Of a stretch of DNA of 64,000 bases, positions 8,099 through 17,529 are shown in pieces. How positions within the stretch are numbered: the stretch's first letter is position 1; each line of letters begins with the position of its first letter. The stretch covers positions 1-64,000 of the forward strand of contig CAVUIG010000017.1 in the NCBI GenBank assembly GCA_963741355.1, given 5' to 3'. The position numbers and the translations under genes were made by a program. The notes under the pieces are model-generated. The model was given only the letters and a program-made list of their open reading frames with translations. It had not been told where the DNA came from and did not search any database. The stretch comes from CAIWHR01 sp963741355. GTDB lineage: Bacteria; Pseudomonadota; Gammaproteobacteria; Burkholderiales; Casimicrobiaceae.

Positions 8099-10480
8099 TC
8101 AGGCGGCCTTCTTCCCCGCCAGGAGCAGCCAGGTCTCGACCACCGAATCCGGGTTGAGCGAGATGCTCTCGATCCCCTGCGCGACCAGCCATTGCGCGAG
8201 GTCCGGATGGTCGGACGGCCCCTGCCCGCAGATGCCCGCGTACTTGCCCGCCTTGCGGCAAGCCGAGATCGCGAGCGACAGCATCGTCTTCACCGCGTCG
8301 TCGCGCTCGTCGAAGGTCGCGGCGATCGGACCGCCGCTGTCGCGATCGACGCCGAGCGTCAGCTGGGTCATGTCGTTGCTGCCGATGGAGAAGCCGTCGA
8401 AGTGCTCGAGGAAGCGATCGGCGAGCACGGCGTTGGACGGGATCTCGCACATCATGATCACGCGCAACCCGTTGCGTCCGCGCTCGAGCCCCTCCTCCTC
8501 CATCTTCTCGATGACCCCTTTCGCCTCGGCGACGGTGCGCACGAACGGAATCATCACCTCGACGTTGGTGAGCCCCATCTCGTCGCGGACGAACTTCATC
8601 GCCTCGCATTCGAGCGCGAAGCAGTCGTGGAACTCGTCCGCGATGTAGCGCGACGCGCCGCGAAAGCCCAGCATCGGGTTTTCCTCGTGCGGCTCGTAGC
8701 GGCCGCCGCCGAGCAGGTTGGAATACTCGTTCGACTTGAAGTCGGACAGCCGCACGATCACCTTCTTCGGCCAGAACGCCGCGGCGATGGTCGCCACGCC
8801 TTCGACGATCTTGCTCACGTAGAACGCGGTCGGGCTCGCGTAGCCCGCGATGCGCTCGCCGATCTCGCGCTTGAGCTCCGGCGTCTGCTGCTCGAGCTCG
8901 ATCAGCGCCTTCGGGTGAATGCCGACGTTGCGCGCGATGATGAACTCGAGCCGGGCGAGGCCCACGCCTTCGTTGGGCAGCCGGCGGAATTCGAAGGCGA
9001 GCTCGGGATTGCCGACGTTCATCATGATCTTCGTCGGCGACGGCGGCATTTTGTCGAGCGCCGTGTCGACGATCTCGACGTCGAGCAGTCCCTCGTAGAC
9101 GTTGCCGGTGTCGCCCTCGGCGCACGACACCGTGACGCTGGCCCCCTCGGCCAGCACGCGGGTCGCGTCGCCGCAGCCGACGACCGCCGGGATGCCGAGC
9201 TCGCGCGCGACGATCGCCGCGTGACACGTGCGCCCGCCGCGATTGGTGACGATCGCCGCGGCGCGCTTCATCACCGGCTCCCAGTCCGGATCGGTCATTT
9301 CGGCGACGAGCACGTCGCCTGCCTTGACACGCTCCATCTCGGCGATCGATTTCACGAGGCGAACCGTGCCCTGCCCGACTTTCTGCCCGATGGCGCGCCC
9401 GCTCGCGAGCACCTTCGATTTCTGCTTGATCCGATAGCGGCGAAGCAGCTCGGCGCCTTCGCGCGACTTCACCGTTTCCGGCCGCGCCTGCAGGATGTAG
9501 AGGCGACCGTCGATGCCGTCGCGGCCCCACTCGATGTCCATCGGACGCTCGTAGTGGGCCTCGATCAGCGTCGCGTAGCGCGCGAGCTCGTGCGCCTCGG
9601 CGTCGGTGATGGCGAAGCGATGCCGCTCCGCCGCCGGGACTTCGACGGTGACGGTGGACGTCGTGGCCGCCTGGCCGTCGCCGAACACCATCTTGATGGC
9701 CTTGGTGCCTACGCTCTTGCGCAGGAGCGCGGGTCGCCCGGCAGCGAGGTTGGGCTTGTAGAGATAGAACTCGTCCGGATTCACGCTTCCCTGGACGACG
9801 GTTTCGCCGAGACCGTAGGACGCCGTGATGAACACGACTTGGTCGAAACCGGATTCGGTGTCGAGCGTGAACATCACGCCGGACGCGCCGATGTCGCTTC
9901 GCACCATCCGCTGCACGCCGGCTGACAGCGCGACGTCGGCGTGGACGAACCCCTGATGCACGCGATAGGCGATGGCGCGATCGTTATAGAGGCTTGAAAA
10001 TACTTCCTTTATCGCATGAAGAATATTCTCCATGCCTTTGATATTAAGGTATGTTTCCTGCTGACCGGCAAACGAGGCGTCGGGAAGATCCTCGGCGGTG
10101 GCGGACGATCGGACCGCCCAGGTTGCGTCGGGATCGCCGGCGGCGAGCGCCGAGTACGATTCCTTGATCGCGTCGATCAGCGCCGGCGGCAGCGGCGCAT
10201 CCGAGATCCATCGGCGGATCTCGGCGCCGGCTTCGGCGAGCTTCTTCACGTCATCGACGTCGAGCCCGGACAGCCGTGTTGCAATTCGCGCGTCGAGCTT
10301 GCTCTGGGAGAGAAATTCGCGGAACGCGGTCGCGGTGGTGGCAAATCCCGACGGAACGCGGACGCCGGTGGCGCCCAGTTCCCCGATCATCTCGCCCAGC
10401 GAGGCGTTCTTGCCGCCGACTTCGCCGACGTCCCCCATGCGGAGACGATCGAACGCAATGACCCGTGCCTTGTCGCCCAT
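8099..10480 (-). CDS. ppsA: Phosphoenolpyruvate synthase
   Basis: 793 residues, the family's normal length. Converts pyruvate and ATP to PEP, AMP and phosphate in gluconeogenesis. The N-terminal ATP-grasp domain starts GEVGGKNASLGEMIGEL. The central mobile domain carries GGRTCHAAIVARELGIPAVV with the catalytic His, and the Thr two residues before it is the site used by PpsR-type kinases. The C-terminal PEP/pyruvate barrel includes MMCEIPSNAVLADRFLE, IGSNDMTQLTLGVDRDSG and CGQGPSDHPDL with the catalytic Cys. The start at 10480 (MGDKARV) is preferred over an upstream ATG because GGGGAG lies just before it. The regulator gene ppsR is 1.8 kb away. Confidence 0.97.
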   Translation of the reverse strand: MGDKARVIAFDRLRMGDVGEVGGKNASLGEMIGELGATGVRVPSGFATTATAFREFLSQSKLDARIATRLSGLDVDDVKKLAEAGAEIRRWISDAPLPPALIDAIKESYSALAAGDPDATWAVRSSATAEDLPDASFAGQQETYLNIKGMENILHAIKEVFSSLYNDRAIAYRVHQGFVHADVALSAGVQRMVRSDIGASGVMFTLDTESGFDQVVFITASYGLGETVVQGSVNPDEFYLYKPNLAAGRPALLRKSVGTKAIKMVFGDGQAATTSTVTVEVPAAERHRFAITDAEAHELARYATLIEAHYERPMDIEWGRDGIDGRLYILQARPETVKSREGAELLRRYRIKQKSKVLASGRAIGQKVGQGTVRLVKSIAEMERVKAGDVLVAEMTDPDWEPVMKRAAAIVTNRGGRTCHAAIVARELGIPAVVGCGDATRVLAEGASVTVSCAEGDTGNVYEGLLDVEIVDTALDKMPPSPTKIMMNVGNPELAFEFRRLPNEGVGLARLEFIIARNVGIHPKALIELEQQTPELKREIGERIAGYASPTAFYVSKIVEGVATIAAAFWPKKVIVRLSDFKSNEYSNLLGGGRYEPHEENPMLGFRGASRYIADEFHDCFALECEAMKFVRDEMGLTNVEVMIPFVRTVAEAKGVIEKMEEEGLERGRNGLRVIMMCEIPSNAVLADRFLEHFDGFSIGSNDMTQLTLGVDRDSGGPIAATFDERDDAVKTMLSLAISACRKAGKYAGICGQGPSDHPDLAQWLVAQGIESISLNPDSVVETWLLLAGKKAA

Positions 10481-10600
10481 GTGCGCTCCCCTCGTGCCGC
10501 CGTCTGCACGTGGTGCGTCGCGCAAAATCGGGGCGGAAAAGTCACATTCTACGCTTCCGGCGACGCTCGTCAGACGGCATGTTGCGCTGCATTAAACGAA

Positions 10601-10620
10601 GAACCCGCCGAAGCGGGTTC
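10601..10620 (-). terminator. Terminator after the XRE regulator
   Basis: The perfect 8-bp stem GAACCCGC/GCGGGTTC has a 4-base loop. On the minus strand it is followed by TTCGTTTAAT. It lies 34 bp after the stop of the XRE gene and before ppsA, insulating the two. Confidence 0.65.
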
Positions 10621-10653
10621 CAGTGTCAGCCTTGCGTGCGGAAGCGAGTCCGG

Positions 10654-11061
10654 TCAGGTGGAATGCGACGGATCCGTTTGCCCGGGAGTCTCGGCGACGG
10701 CGGCCTCGGCCTCACCCACCTCGACCTCGTCGAGGGAGAGCGGCGCCCCGCCGGCCTTGTTGCGGCCCTTCACGGCACGGCGCAGCGTCCGGTACAGGTC
10801 GGAGTGCGACTCCTTGAGATAGCTGATGATCTCGAAGTCGACGCGCCGAACCTGCGACAGGTCGATCTGCTCGACGTGCACGAGGCGCAGCAGTTCGCGC
10901 ACGGGCTTCGGCATCTCGCGTCCGCTCTCGTAGCGGGAGCCGCCGCTCTGCGTGACGCCGATCTGCGTCCAGAACTGCTCCTGGTTCAGCCCCAGGCGCC
11001 GCCGGATCTCGCGCGGATTGAGAACTCGATCAAACAGCTTCACGAAATCGCTCGTCGTCAA
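10654..11061 (-). CDS. XRE-family helix-turn-helix regulator
   Basis: 135 residues. The N-terminal half has REIRRRLGLNQEQFWTQIGV and TQSGGSRYESGREMPKPVRE, the usual five-helix XRE fold in which RYESGR is the turn into the last helix. The middle RRVDFEIISYLKESHSDLYR and an acidic C-tail are of no known function. Similar small Cro/CI-like proteins occur widely in Betaproteobacteria, often near metabolic genes. Its target is unknown. It lies between ppsA and the PHP gene, with its own terminator at 10601-10620 and a 376-bp upstream region shared with the divergent PHP gene. Confidence 0.8.
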   Translation of the reverse strand: MTTSDFVKLFDRVLNPREIRRRLGLNQEQFWTQIGVTQSGGSRYESGREMPKPVRELLRLVHVEQIDLSQVRRVDFEIISYLKESHSDLYRTLRRAVKGRNKAGGAPLSLDEVEVGEAEAAVAETPGQTDPSHST

Positions 11062-11437
11062 TGAATGCGATCATCGGCCTGCCGCCTCGGCAGGGCTATA
11101 CCAATGGCATATTCTTGACCGAAATGCTGCATCCACGCAAGGGGCATTCGTCCGATTCTTGGCATTCGCATCAACAGGATGCCCAATTTTGACACGGTCC
11201 GGCCCGCAACGTTTTGAATTCCGGGACCAAGTCCGGGCATCCGTGCCGGCTTTGCGGGCCTCGCGAGGACGTCCCGCGTCGTCCGACCCGCAGTCCGGAC
11301 CGGCGGGCCACGGATGGCTTCGATCGGCGCCGCCAGCCCGGCGCAGCGAACCCCGGACCGCCCCGCCACGCGAAAAAGGCACGCGGGGGCCCTGCTAGAA
11401 TCGGGATGCGGTCGCCTCTGCCCTGGCCGCCATCCCG
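11062..11437. promoter_or_regulatory. Divergent intergenic region between XRE and PHP genes
   Basis: No gene. On the plus strand an extended -10 (TGC-TAGAAT, 11393-11401) stands 37 bp before the PHP start, with no good -35. A TTGACA at 11189-11194 lacks a matching -10. One frame reads MPGLGPGI-like text, common in intergenic repeats of Proteobacteria, and is not treated as a gene. Confidence 0.4.
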
Positions 11438-12268
11438 ATGCCGCATTACGACCTCCATTCCCATTCGACGTACTCCGACGGCTTGCTCGACCCGGGCGCG
11501 CTGGTGCGCCGGGCAGCGGCGCGCGGCGTCGACTTTCTCGCCCTCACCGACCACGACGAGCTCGCCGGCCTGGCCGAAGCGCGCGGCGCGGCGATGGACG
11601 CGGGCATCACGCTCGTCAACGGCTCCGAGCTGTCGGCGAGCTGGGACGACCTCACGATCCACGTCGTCGCGCTGCGCATCGATCCCGCCGACGCCACGCT
11701 GAATCACGGTCTGGAGTCCATCCGCCAGGGGCGCCGCACCCGCGCCCGGCGGATCGCCGATTCGCTTGCCGAGGCCGGGATCCCGGACGCGTTCGAGGGC
11801 GCGCTCAAGTACGCGACCACCGAGCGGCTCATCACGCGGACCCATTTCGCGCGCCACTTGATCGAGATCGGGCGCGTCCGCGACATGAAGGACGCGTTCG
11901 CAAAATTCCTCACTCCCGGCAAGCCCGGCTACGTCACGCACGCGTGGGCGACGATGCCGGAGGCGATCGGCTGGATCCGCGGCGCGGGCGGCCAGGCCGT
12001 GCTCGCGCACCCCGGGCGCTACAAGGTCGACGAGCGCGGAATGCGCCGCCTGCTCACGGAATTTCGCGACGCGGGCGGCGAGGCGATCGAGGTGCTCTCC
12101 GCGTCGCATTCGTCGGCGCAGGTCGCGGAATACGCGCGCTACGCGCGGGTCCTCGGATTGAAGGCATCGTCGGGCTCCGATTATCACGGGGCCGGCGAAA
12201 GCAATACCGACCTCGGCGACCTGCCGCCGCTTCCGGCCGGCGTCGTCCCCGTCTGGGCCGGCTGGTAG
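11438..12268 (+). CDS. rnm: PHP-domain phosphoesterase (RNase AM/YciV-like)
   Basis: 276 residues. The polymerase and histidinol phosphatase (PHP) metal site is visible as YDLHSHSTYSDG near the start, FLALTDHDEL near residue 33, the NGSELSA glutamate, a central RTHFARHLIE, VLAHPGRY and GSDYHGAGE near the end. This order matches the YciV/TrpH group, which removes phosphate from 3',5'-nucleoside bisphosphates and acts as a 5'-3' exonuclease on short RNAs. Cytoplasmic, metal-dependent. The ATG at 11438 directly precedes PHYDLHSH, the normal family start. It is followed after 44 bp by ppsR on the same strand. Confidence 0.88.
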   Translation: MPHYDLHSHSTYSDGLLDPGALVRRAAARGVDFLALTDHDELAGLAEARGAAMDAGITLVNGSELSASWDDLTIHVVALRIDPADATLNHGLESIRQGRRTRARRIADSLAEAGIPDAFEGALKYATTERLITRTHFARHLIEIGRVRDMKDAFAKFLTPGKPGYVTHAWATMPEAIGWIRGAGGQAVLAHPGRYKVDERGMRRLLTEFRDAGGEAIEVLSASHSSAQVAEYARYARVLGLKASSGSDYHGAGESNTDLGDLPPLPAGVVPVWAGW

Positions 12269-12312
12269 GTCGAGAGCGCCGCGAGGCCGATCGCATCGGC
12301 CGCGTCTCCCGC

Positions 12313-13140
12313 ATGTCGAATCGCCGCACCGTCTTCTTCGTGTCCGACCGCACCGGCATCACCGCCGAGATGCTGGGCAACAGCCTGCTGTCGCAGTTCG
12401 AGGAATTCCAGTTCCAGCGGCACACGGTTCCGTTCGTCGATTCGAGCGAGAAGATCGACGCGGTGATTCGCCAGATCAACGAGAACGCCACGAAGGAAGA
12501 TCGGGCGCCGATCGTGTTCAGCTCGATCGTCGACGAGGCGATGAGCGCGCGCGTACGCGAGGAGGCGCGGGCGCTGACGCTGGACCTCTTCCAGATCTTC
12601 ATCGCGCCGCTCGAGGTCGAGCTCAACGCGAAGAGCTCGCACGCGGCGGGCCGGTCGCATGGCATCTCCAACAGCCACGAGTATTTCGCCCGGATGGACG
12701 CGATCAACTTCACCCAGTCGCACGACGACGGCGCGTCGACGCGCGACCTCGCCAAGGCGCAGGTCATCCTGGTCGGCGTGTCGCGTTGCGGCAAGACGCC
12801 CACGTCGCTCTACCTCGCGCTGCAGTTCGGCGTACGCGCCGCGAATTTCCCGCTGACGCCGGACGATTTCGTCGACCGCCGGCTGCCGTCGTCGCTGCTG
12901 CCGTTTCGCGACAAGCTGTTCGGCCTCACGATCAATCCCGAGCGGCTGCACCGGATCCGCGAGGAACGCCGCCCCGGCAGCAAATACGCGAAACTCGACA
13001 ATTGCCGCTACGAGGTGCGCGAATGCACGAATCTGCTGGAGACCGAGGGGATTCCGATGCTCGACACCACGGCGAAGTCGATCGAGGAGATCGCCACGAC
13101 GATCCTGCACAAGGCGAAGCTGCAGCGCCACGCCTACTGA
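12313..13140 (+). CDS. ppsR: PEP synthase regulatory kinase/pyrophosphorylase (PSRP)
   Basis: 275 residues. MSNRRTVFFVSDRTGITAEM is the family's typical start, the P-loop is GVSRCGKTPTSLYLAL near residues 155-170, and FPLTPDDF and KLFGLTINPERL follow. PSRP proteins (DUF299) inactivate PEP synthase by ADP-dependent phosphorylation of the Thr next to the catalytic His, and reverse it with phosphate. The target motif (RTCHAA) is present in PpsA in this window, so enzyme and regulator are both here, on opposite strands, about 1.8 kb apart. The ATG at 12313 gives full length. Confidence 0.95.
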   Translation: MSNRRTVFFVSDRTGITAEMLGNSLLSQFEEFQFQRHTVPFVDSSEKIDAVIRQINENATKEDRAPIVFSSIVDEAMSARVREEARALTLDLFQIFIAPLEVELNAKSSHAAGRSHGISNSHEYFARMDAINFTQSHDDGASTRDLAKAQVILVGVSRCGKTPTSLYLALQFGVRAANFPLTPDDFVDRRLPSSLLPFRDKLFGLTINPERLHRIREERRPGSKYAKLDNCRYEVRECTNLLETEGIPMLDTTAKSIEEIATTILHKAKLQRHAY

Positions 13141-13201
13141 GTTCCCGCATGACCGGAACGGGCGATGCAGTCCGCCGTGCCTTGGACTCGGATCCCATTC
13201 C

Positions 13202-14131
13202 TTGATCGTCGTCTTCGGCTCCATCAACGTCGACCTCGTGGCGCGCACGCAGCGGCTGCCACGCGCCGGCGAAACGCAGGTTGGCGACGCGTTCGCGATG
13301 CTGCCCGGAGGCAAGGGCGCGAATCAGGCGCTGGCGGCGCGGCGCGCGGGCGCCGAGGTCGCGCTGGTCGGAGCGGTTGGCCAGGATGCCTTCGCGACCA
13401 TTGCGCTGTCGGGCCTGCGCGAGGCCGGCATCGCCCTGAACTCGATCGCCCTGTCGCCGCTGTGCACGGGCATCGCGCTGATCCACGTCGACGCCGTCGG
13501 CGAGAACTGCATCACCGTCGTCGCCGGCGCCAACGCCGAGGCCGACCCCGCGGCGATTCCGCCCGAGCTGCTGCACGCAGGAATCACGCTCCTGCTGCAA
13601 CTCGAATTGCCGATCGAAAAGGTGACGCACGCCGCGTTGCGCGCCCGCGGATGCGGCGCGCGCGTCGTGCTCAATGCGGCCCCGGCGCAGCCGCTGCCGG
13701 AGGCATTGCTGACCGCGCTCGACGTCCTCATTGTCAACGAAGGCGAGGCGGCCGCCCTTGCGGCTGACCTTGGCGTCGAGCGTGCCGCCGAGGCCTTCGC
13801 GACGGCAATCCACCGGCGCTTCGGCTGCGCCGCCATCGTCACGCGCGGCGCGCACGGTGCGATCGCCGTCGCAGACGGCAACCTCTGGCGCGTGCCGGCG
13901 CCGCGCGTCCCGGTCGTCGATACGATCGGTGCTGGCGATGCGTTCGCCGGAGCGCTTTCAGCCGCGCTCGATCGCGGCGCCGCGTGGCCCCGCGCGCTCG
14001 CCGACGGCGTTGCCGCCGGAGCGCTCGCCTGCACCGCGAGCGGCGCGCAGGCCGCGCTGCCCGGGGCGATCGCCATCGCGAACCTTTCCGATTCGGTAGA
14101 ATCCAACGTCCTCTTTCACCGGCTCGACTGA
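13202..14131 (+). CDS. rbsK: Ribokinase-family sugar kinase
   Basis: 309 residues, PfkB fold. The start reads IVVFGSINVDLVARTQRLP. The substrate GGKGANQA motif lies near residue 40 and the anion hole/base motif DTIGAGDAFAGAL near 240-252, with Asp as catalytic base. INEGEAAAL-like VNEGEAAALAADLGV is the usual mid-protein signature. It would phosphorylate ribose or a related sugar on O5 with ATP. No ribose transporter or RbsD is nearby, so the exact sugar is open. The start is TTG at 13202 and no SD is evident. The C-terminus runs to LFHRLD, seven codons beyond a -10 element for the next gene. Confidence 0.85.
   Translation: MIVVFGSINVDLVARTQRLPRAGETQVGDAFAMLPGGKGANQALAARRAGAEVALVGAVGQDAFATIALSGLREAGIALNSIALSPLCTGIALIHVDAVGENCITVVAGANAEADPAAIPPELLHAGITLLLQLELPIEKVTHAALRARGCGARVVLNAAPAQPLPEALLTALDVLIVNEGEAAALAADLGVERAAEAFATAIHRRFGCAAIVTRGAHGAIAVADGNLWRVPAPRVPVVDTIGAGDAFAGALSAALDRGAAWPRALADGVAAGALACTASGAQAALPGAIAIANLSDSVESNVLFHRLD
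14097..14102 (+). promoter_or_regulatory. Candidate -10 element for the exported-protein gene
   Basis: TAGAAT, 36 bp before the start at 14138 and inside the end of the ribokinase gene. No clear -35. The same hexamer stands before several other genes in this window. Confidence 0.35.
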
Positions 14132-14137
14132 CTCCTC

Positions 14138-14965
14138 ATGCGCTTCCGTGACCTTCGCTCGCTTGCATTCGCCCTGACCCTTGCCGTCGTCGCGCTGACG
14201 CCTGCCGCCGCACGCGCCCAGGATTACACCGACATCTGGTGGAACGCCGGAGGCACCGAGAGCGGCTGGGGCGTCAACTTCGTGCAGAACGAGAACATCG
14301 TTTTCGCGACGTTCTACATCTACGACGTCAACAGGCAGCCCATGTGGTACTCGGCGGCGATGACTGAGCACAGGCTCCGGGAGCTTACGTGGGGCCTCTC
14401 TATCAGACCGCGGGATCGTTCTTCGGCAATGCGTGGAATCCGGCCGACGCACCCTGCGCGCGGCACTGGTCGGCTCGTCGACATTCACGCCGACTTCCGC
14501 GACAACCGGCACGCTCAACTATAACGGTCAACAACCGGTCCCAACCGGGCGCACGCGTCAGAAGCAGATCGCGCGCTTCGCGTTCAAGACGATCCTGCTG
14601 GGCGGCAATTATTCCGGCGTCATGTCCGACGACCGTTTCGAAATGCCAGGACAGCACCAACAACAGCACGGGGCTGATCATACGACATCGATCCGCAGGT
14701 GACGCAGACGACGGACGGCACGCTGCAGATCATCGTCGCGTTCATCCGGAGACCGGCAGCTGCACGCTGTCCGGACCCGTGGTGCAGGAAGGCCAGCTGT
14801 TCAGCGTTCCGGCCGCGACCTACACGTGCACGTTCGGCGCCAACACGACCGCGACGCTCTATGAGGTCAAGGCGACCTCGCTCGGCATCGAGGGGCGCTG
14901 GGTCGCCGCCAACATCGGCGGCGGATGCCAGCAGGACGCGCAGGTTCTCCGCGCTGCTGAACTAA
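14138..14965 (+). CDS. Exported hypothetical protein with tryptophan-rich repeat domain (frame-broken)
   Basis: About 270 residues when frames are joined. A clear signal peptide (FALTLAVVALTPAAARAQ, cleavage after ARA) leads to YTDIWWNAGGTESGWGVNFV and FATFYIYDVNRQPMWYSA. This WWN..ESGWG...FATFY.YD...MWYSA block recurs in exported proteins of Burkholderiales-type bacteria with no known function. Frame changes occur near 14385, 14530, 14690, 14745 and 14945, after which ILLGGNYSGVMSD, CTLSGPVVQEGQLFSVPAA and LGIEGRWVAANIGGGCQQDA are recognisable. The stop is TAA at 14963-14965. The density of breaks leaves a pseudogene possible. Confidence 0.6.
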
Positions 14966-15771
14966 GGCATCTGGCCGCCGCGCGGCGGCGCGCTGCCGCA
15001 CGCATTCGAACAGGCACACCGCCGTCGCCGCGGCGGCGTTGAGCGATTCCATTCCGCCCGGCATCGGAATGGTCACGCGTTGCGTCGCCTGCGCGAGCAG
15101 AGCGCTCGGCGCGAGTCCCGCCCCTTCGTTGCCGATCGCGACGGCGACGCGTCCCGCGAGCCGAGCGGCGTAAAGGCCGTCTCCGCCCGCGGCGGTCGCC
15201 GCGACCACCTCGCCGCCGCCTGCGCGATAGCGCGGACGCCCATTCGGCGAGGTCGACGTCCTCGTAGATGTCGATCGAGGAAATGCGCGCCCTGCCCCGC
15301 GCGCAGCACCTTGGGCGACCACGCGAACGCGCAGTGCTTCGACATCAGCACCTGGCGCACACCGGCCGCTGCCGCGGTGCGCAGCATCGAGCCGACATTG
15401 CCCGGGTCCTGCACGTCGTCGATCAGCAGGCAGAAGTCGGCCGGTGCGGACGGCGCGGGCGTCAGCGCCGGGACGACCGCGATGGATGCCGACCCCTGCC
15501 GGCAATGCGGCGAGCTCGGCAAGCAGGGCCGAGCGGCACGACCAGCGTGCGCTCGGAAAAGCGCTCGGCCAGCGCCGAAGGTGCCGGGGCGCGCGAGCGC
15601 GTCGTCGGCGACGATCAGCGTTTCCGGGGCACCGTGCCGCTGCGCGAAGGCCTCGATGAGATGCTCGCCTTCGAGCACGCATTTCCCGGCCTTGCGCCGA
15701 TCGCGCGCCGAGGCGATGAGGCGCGAAGCTTCCTGCAACCGCGGATTGTGGCGTGAGGTGATCCTGAGCAT
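14962..15771 (-). CDS. TrmH/SpoU-family RNA 2'-O-methyltransferase (frame-broken)
   Basis: About 265 residues. The N-terminus MLRITSRHNPRLQEASRLIA and GKCVLEGEHLIEAFAQRHG is the substrate-binding domain typical of the TsnR/RlmB-like branch. The SPOUT knot has LLIDDVQDPGNVGSMLRTAA (motif 1, with Asn and Arg), AVAIGNEGAGLAPS (motif 2) and RVTIPMPGGMESLNAAAATA (motif 3, SAM-binding knot). Frame changes lie near 15270, 15200 and 15530. The RNA target cannot be told from sequence. The C-terminal end is set at a TAG that overlaps the stop of the convergent gene, but in the preceding frame it would run on to 14867. It follows ftsB on the same strand. Confidence 0.75.
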
Positions 15772-15795
15772 CGCGGCCGCGCGGGCGGGTACGAG

Positions 15796-16167
15796 TCAGC
15801 GCCGGCCGGCGGGTGGCTGCGGCACGGGCGCGACGTTCGGGCCCGAGTCGGAGCGGTCGGTGACCGCATTGCCCCGGCCGGAGGGCGTCGCTGCAGCGTC
15901 CTGGCGGAATTCGAAGAAGATCTCGTCCTGCCGCACCATGCCGAGTCCGGAACGGGCGCGCTCCTCGATCGCGTCGAAGCCCGTCTTGAGGTCGCGCACT
16001 TCGGCGTCGAGCGCGTCGTTGCGCTCCTTCAGCTTGGCATTGGCCGCGCGCTGCTCAGCCACTTCGCGATCGAGCGCGCGCACCTGCAGCCAACCACCCT
16101 TGCCGAGCCACATCGGGTACTGCAGCGCGGCGATCAGGGCCAGGAAGACGAGCGCGAGCCAGCGCAA
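15796..16167 (-). CDS. ftsB: Cell division protein FtsB
   Basis: 123 residues. A short cytoplasmic start is followed by one transmembrane helix (LALVFLALIAALQYPMWLG), then LQVRALDREVAEQRAANAKL, a leucine-zipper coiled coil to about residue 62, and the family motif GFDAIEERARSGLGMVRQDE. FtsB forms the FtsQ-FtsL-FtsB complex at the divisome in the inner membrane. The C-tail (residues 95-123), rich in proline, is longer than in E. coli FtsB. It lies 20 bp after eno, the standard eno-ftsB arrangement of Betaproteobacteria. Confidence 0.93.
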   Translation of the reverse strand: MRWLALVFLALIAALQYPMWLGKGGWLQVRALDREVAEQRAANAKLKERNDALDAEVRDLKTGFDAIEERARSGLGMVRQDEIFFEFRQDAAATPSGRGNAVTDRSDSGPNVAPVPQPPAGRR

Positions 16168-16186
16168 AGTGTCGATGCTCCCGCGG

Positions 16187-17471
16187 TTACCTGAGCTGGA
16201 AGAACGCCGCGCGTCCGGGATAGCTCGCCGCCTCGCCGAGATCCTCCTCGATGCGCAGCAGCTGGTTGTATTTCGCGATGCGGTCGGAGCGCGACAGCGA
16301 GCCGGTCTTGATCTGGCCGGCGTTGGTTCCCACCGCGATGTCGGCGATCATGCTGTCCTCGGTCTCGCCGGAGCGGTGCGAGATCACGGCGGTGTAGCCG
16401 GCGCGATTCGCCATCGTGATCGCCCCGAACGTCTCGGTCAGCGTGCCGATCTGGTTGATCTTGATCAGGATGGAGTTGGCGACGCCCTTGGCGATTCCCT
16501 CCTTCAGGATCTTCGTGTTGGTGACGAAGATGTCGTCGCCGACGATCTGCACCTTCTTGCCGAGGCGCTCCGTCAGGTGGATCCAGCCGTCCCAGTCGTG
16601 CTCGGACATGCCGTCCTCGATGCTGATGATCGGGTACTTGTCGCACCACTTGGCCAGCATGTCGGCGAGCTGCTGCGAGGTGAGCGTGCGTCCCTCCGAC
16701 GCGAGGACATACTTGCCGTCCTTCCAGAATTCGCTCGCCGCGCAGTCGAGCGCGATGGCGATGTCGGTTCCCGGCGTGTAGCCGGCTTTCCTGATCGCCT
16801 CGACGAGCAGCTCGAGCGCGGCTTCGTTCGACGGCAGATCGGGCGCGAATCCGCCTTCGTCGCCGACCGTCGTGGGCCATCCCTTGGCGTCGATGATCTT
16901 CTTCAGCGTGTGAAAGACCTCGGCGCCGTAGCGCAGCGCCTCGCGGAAGCTCGGCGCGCCGAGCGGGACCAGCATGAATTCCTGGAAGTCGACCTTGTTG
17001 TTCGCGTGCGCGCCGCCGTTGATCACGTTCATCAGCGGCACCGGCAGCTCCATCTCGCCGGCTCCGCCGAGGTAGCGGTACAGCGGCAGCGACGACTCGT
17101 CGGCGGCGGCCTTCGCCACGGCGCACGAGACGGCGAGGATCGCGTTGGCGCCGAGCCTGCGCCTTGTTCGGCGTGTCGTCGAGCTCGATCATCGTCTTGT
17201 CGATGAACGCCTGCTCGGTCGCGTCGAGGCCGATGATCGCCTCGCAGATCTCGGTGTTGACGTTCTCGACGGCCTTGGTGACGCCCTTGCCGCCGTAGCG
17301 CGCGGCGTCGCCGTCGCGCAGCTCGACGGCCTCCTTCGTCCCCGTCGACGCGCCCGAAGGGACCGCGGCGCGCCCGGAGATGCCGGACTCGAGGACGACG
17401 TCGGCCTCGATGGTGGGATTGCCGCGGGAATCGAGAATTTCGCGGGCGATGACGTCGACGATGGCGCTCAT
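16187..17471 (-). CDS. eno: Enolase (one frame break)
   Basis: About 427 residues. Converts 2-phosphoglycerate to PEP. MSAIVDVIAREILDSRGNPT is the canonical start, followed by VPSGASTGTKEAVELRDGD. The frame changes once near 17150 after DDTPNKA, and the rest is continuous: VINGGAHANNKVDFQEFML, VGDEGGFAPDLPSNEAA with the catalytic Glu, ALDCAASEFW and SIEDGMSEHDW (metal ligands), ILIKINQIGTLTE with the catalytic Lys, and VISHRSGETEDS. An essential glycolytic gene would not carry a real break, so this is strong evidence for a sequencing indel. It sits between kdsA and ftsB on the minus strand. Confidence 0.95.
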
Positions 17472-17529
17472 GTTGAGGTGTCCGGAGGTTTGGGTCGATA
17501 AGCGTTGGAAGGTTTGCGCGACCGCGGCA

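Noticed and set aside
7521..9530. 669-codon minus-strand open frame over ppsA
   Set aside because: Its first 500 codons are a low-complexity Arg/Ala-rich shadow of ppsA in another frame. Only the last 156 codons (YgfX-like) are real.
11214..11262. MPGLGPGI-type open frame as a small gene
   Set aside because: This text recurs as an intergenic repeat in Proteobacteria and has no start or conserved length here.
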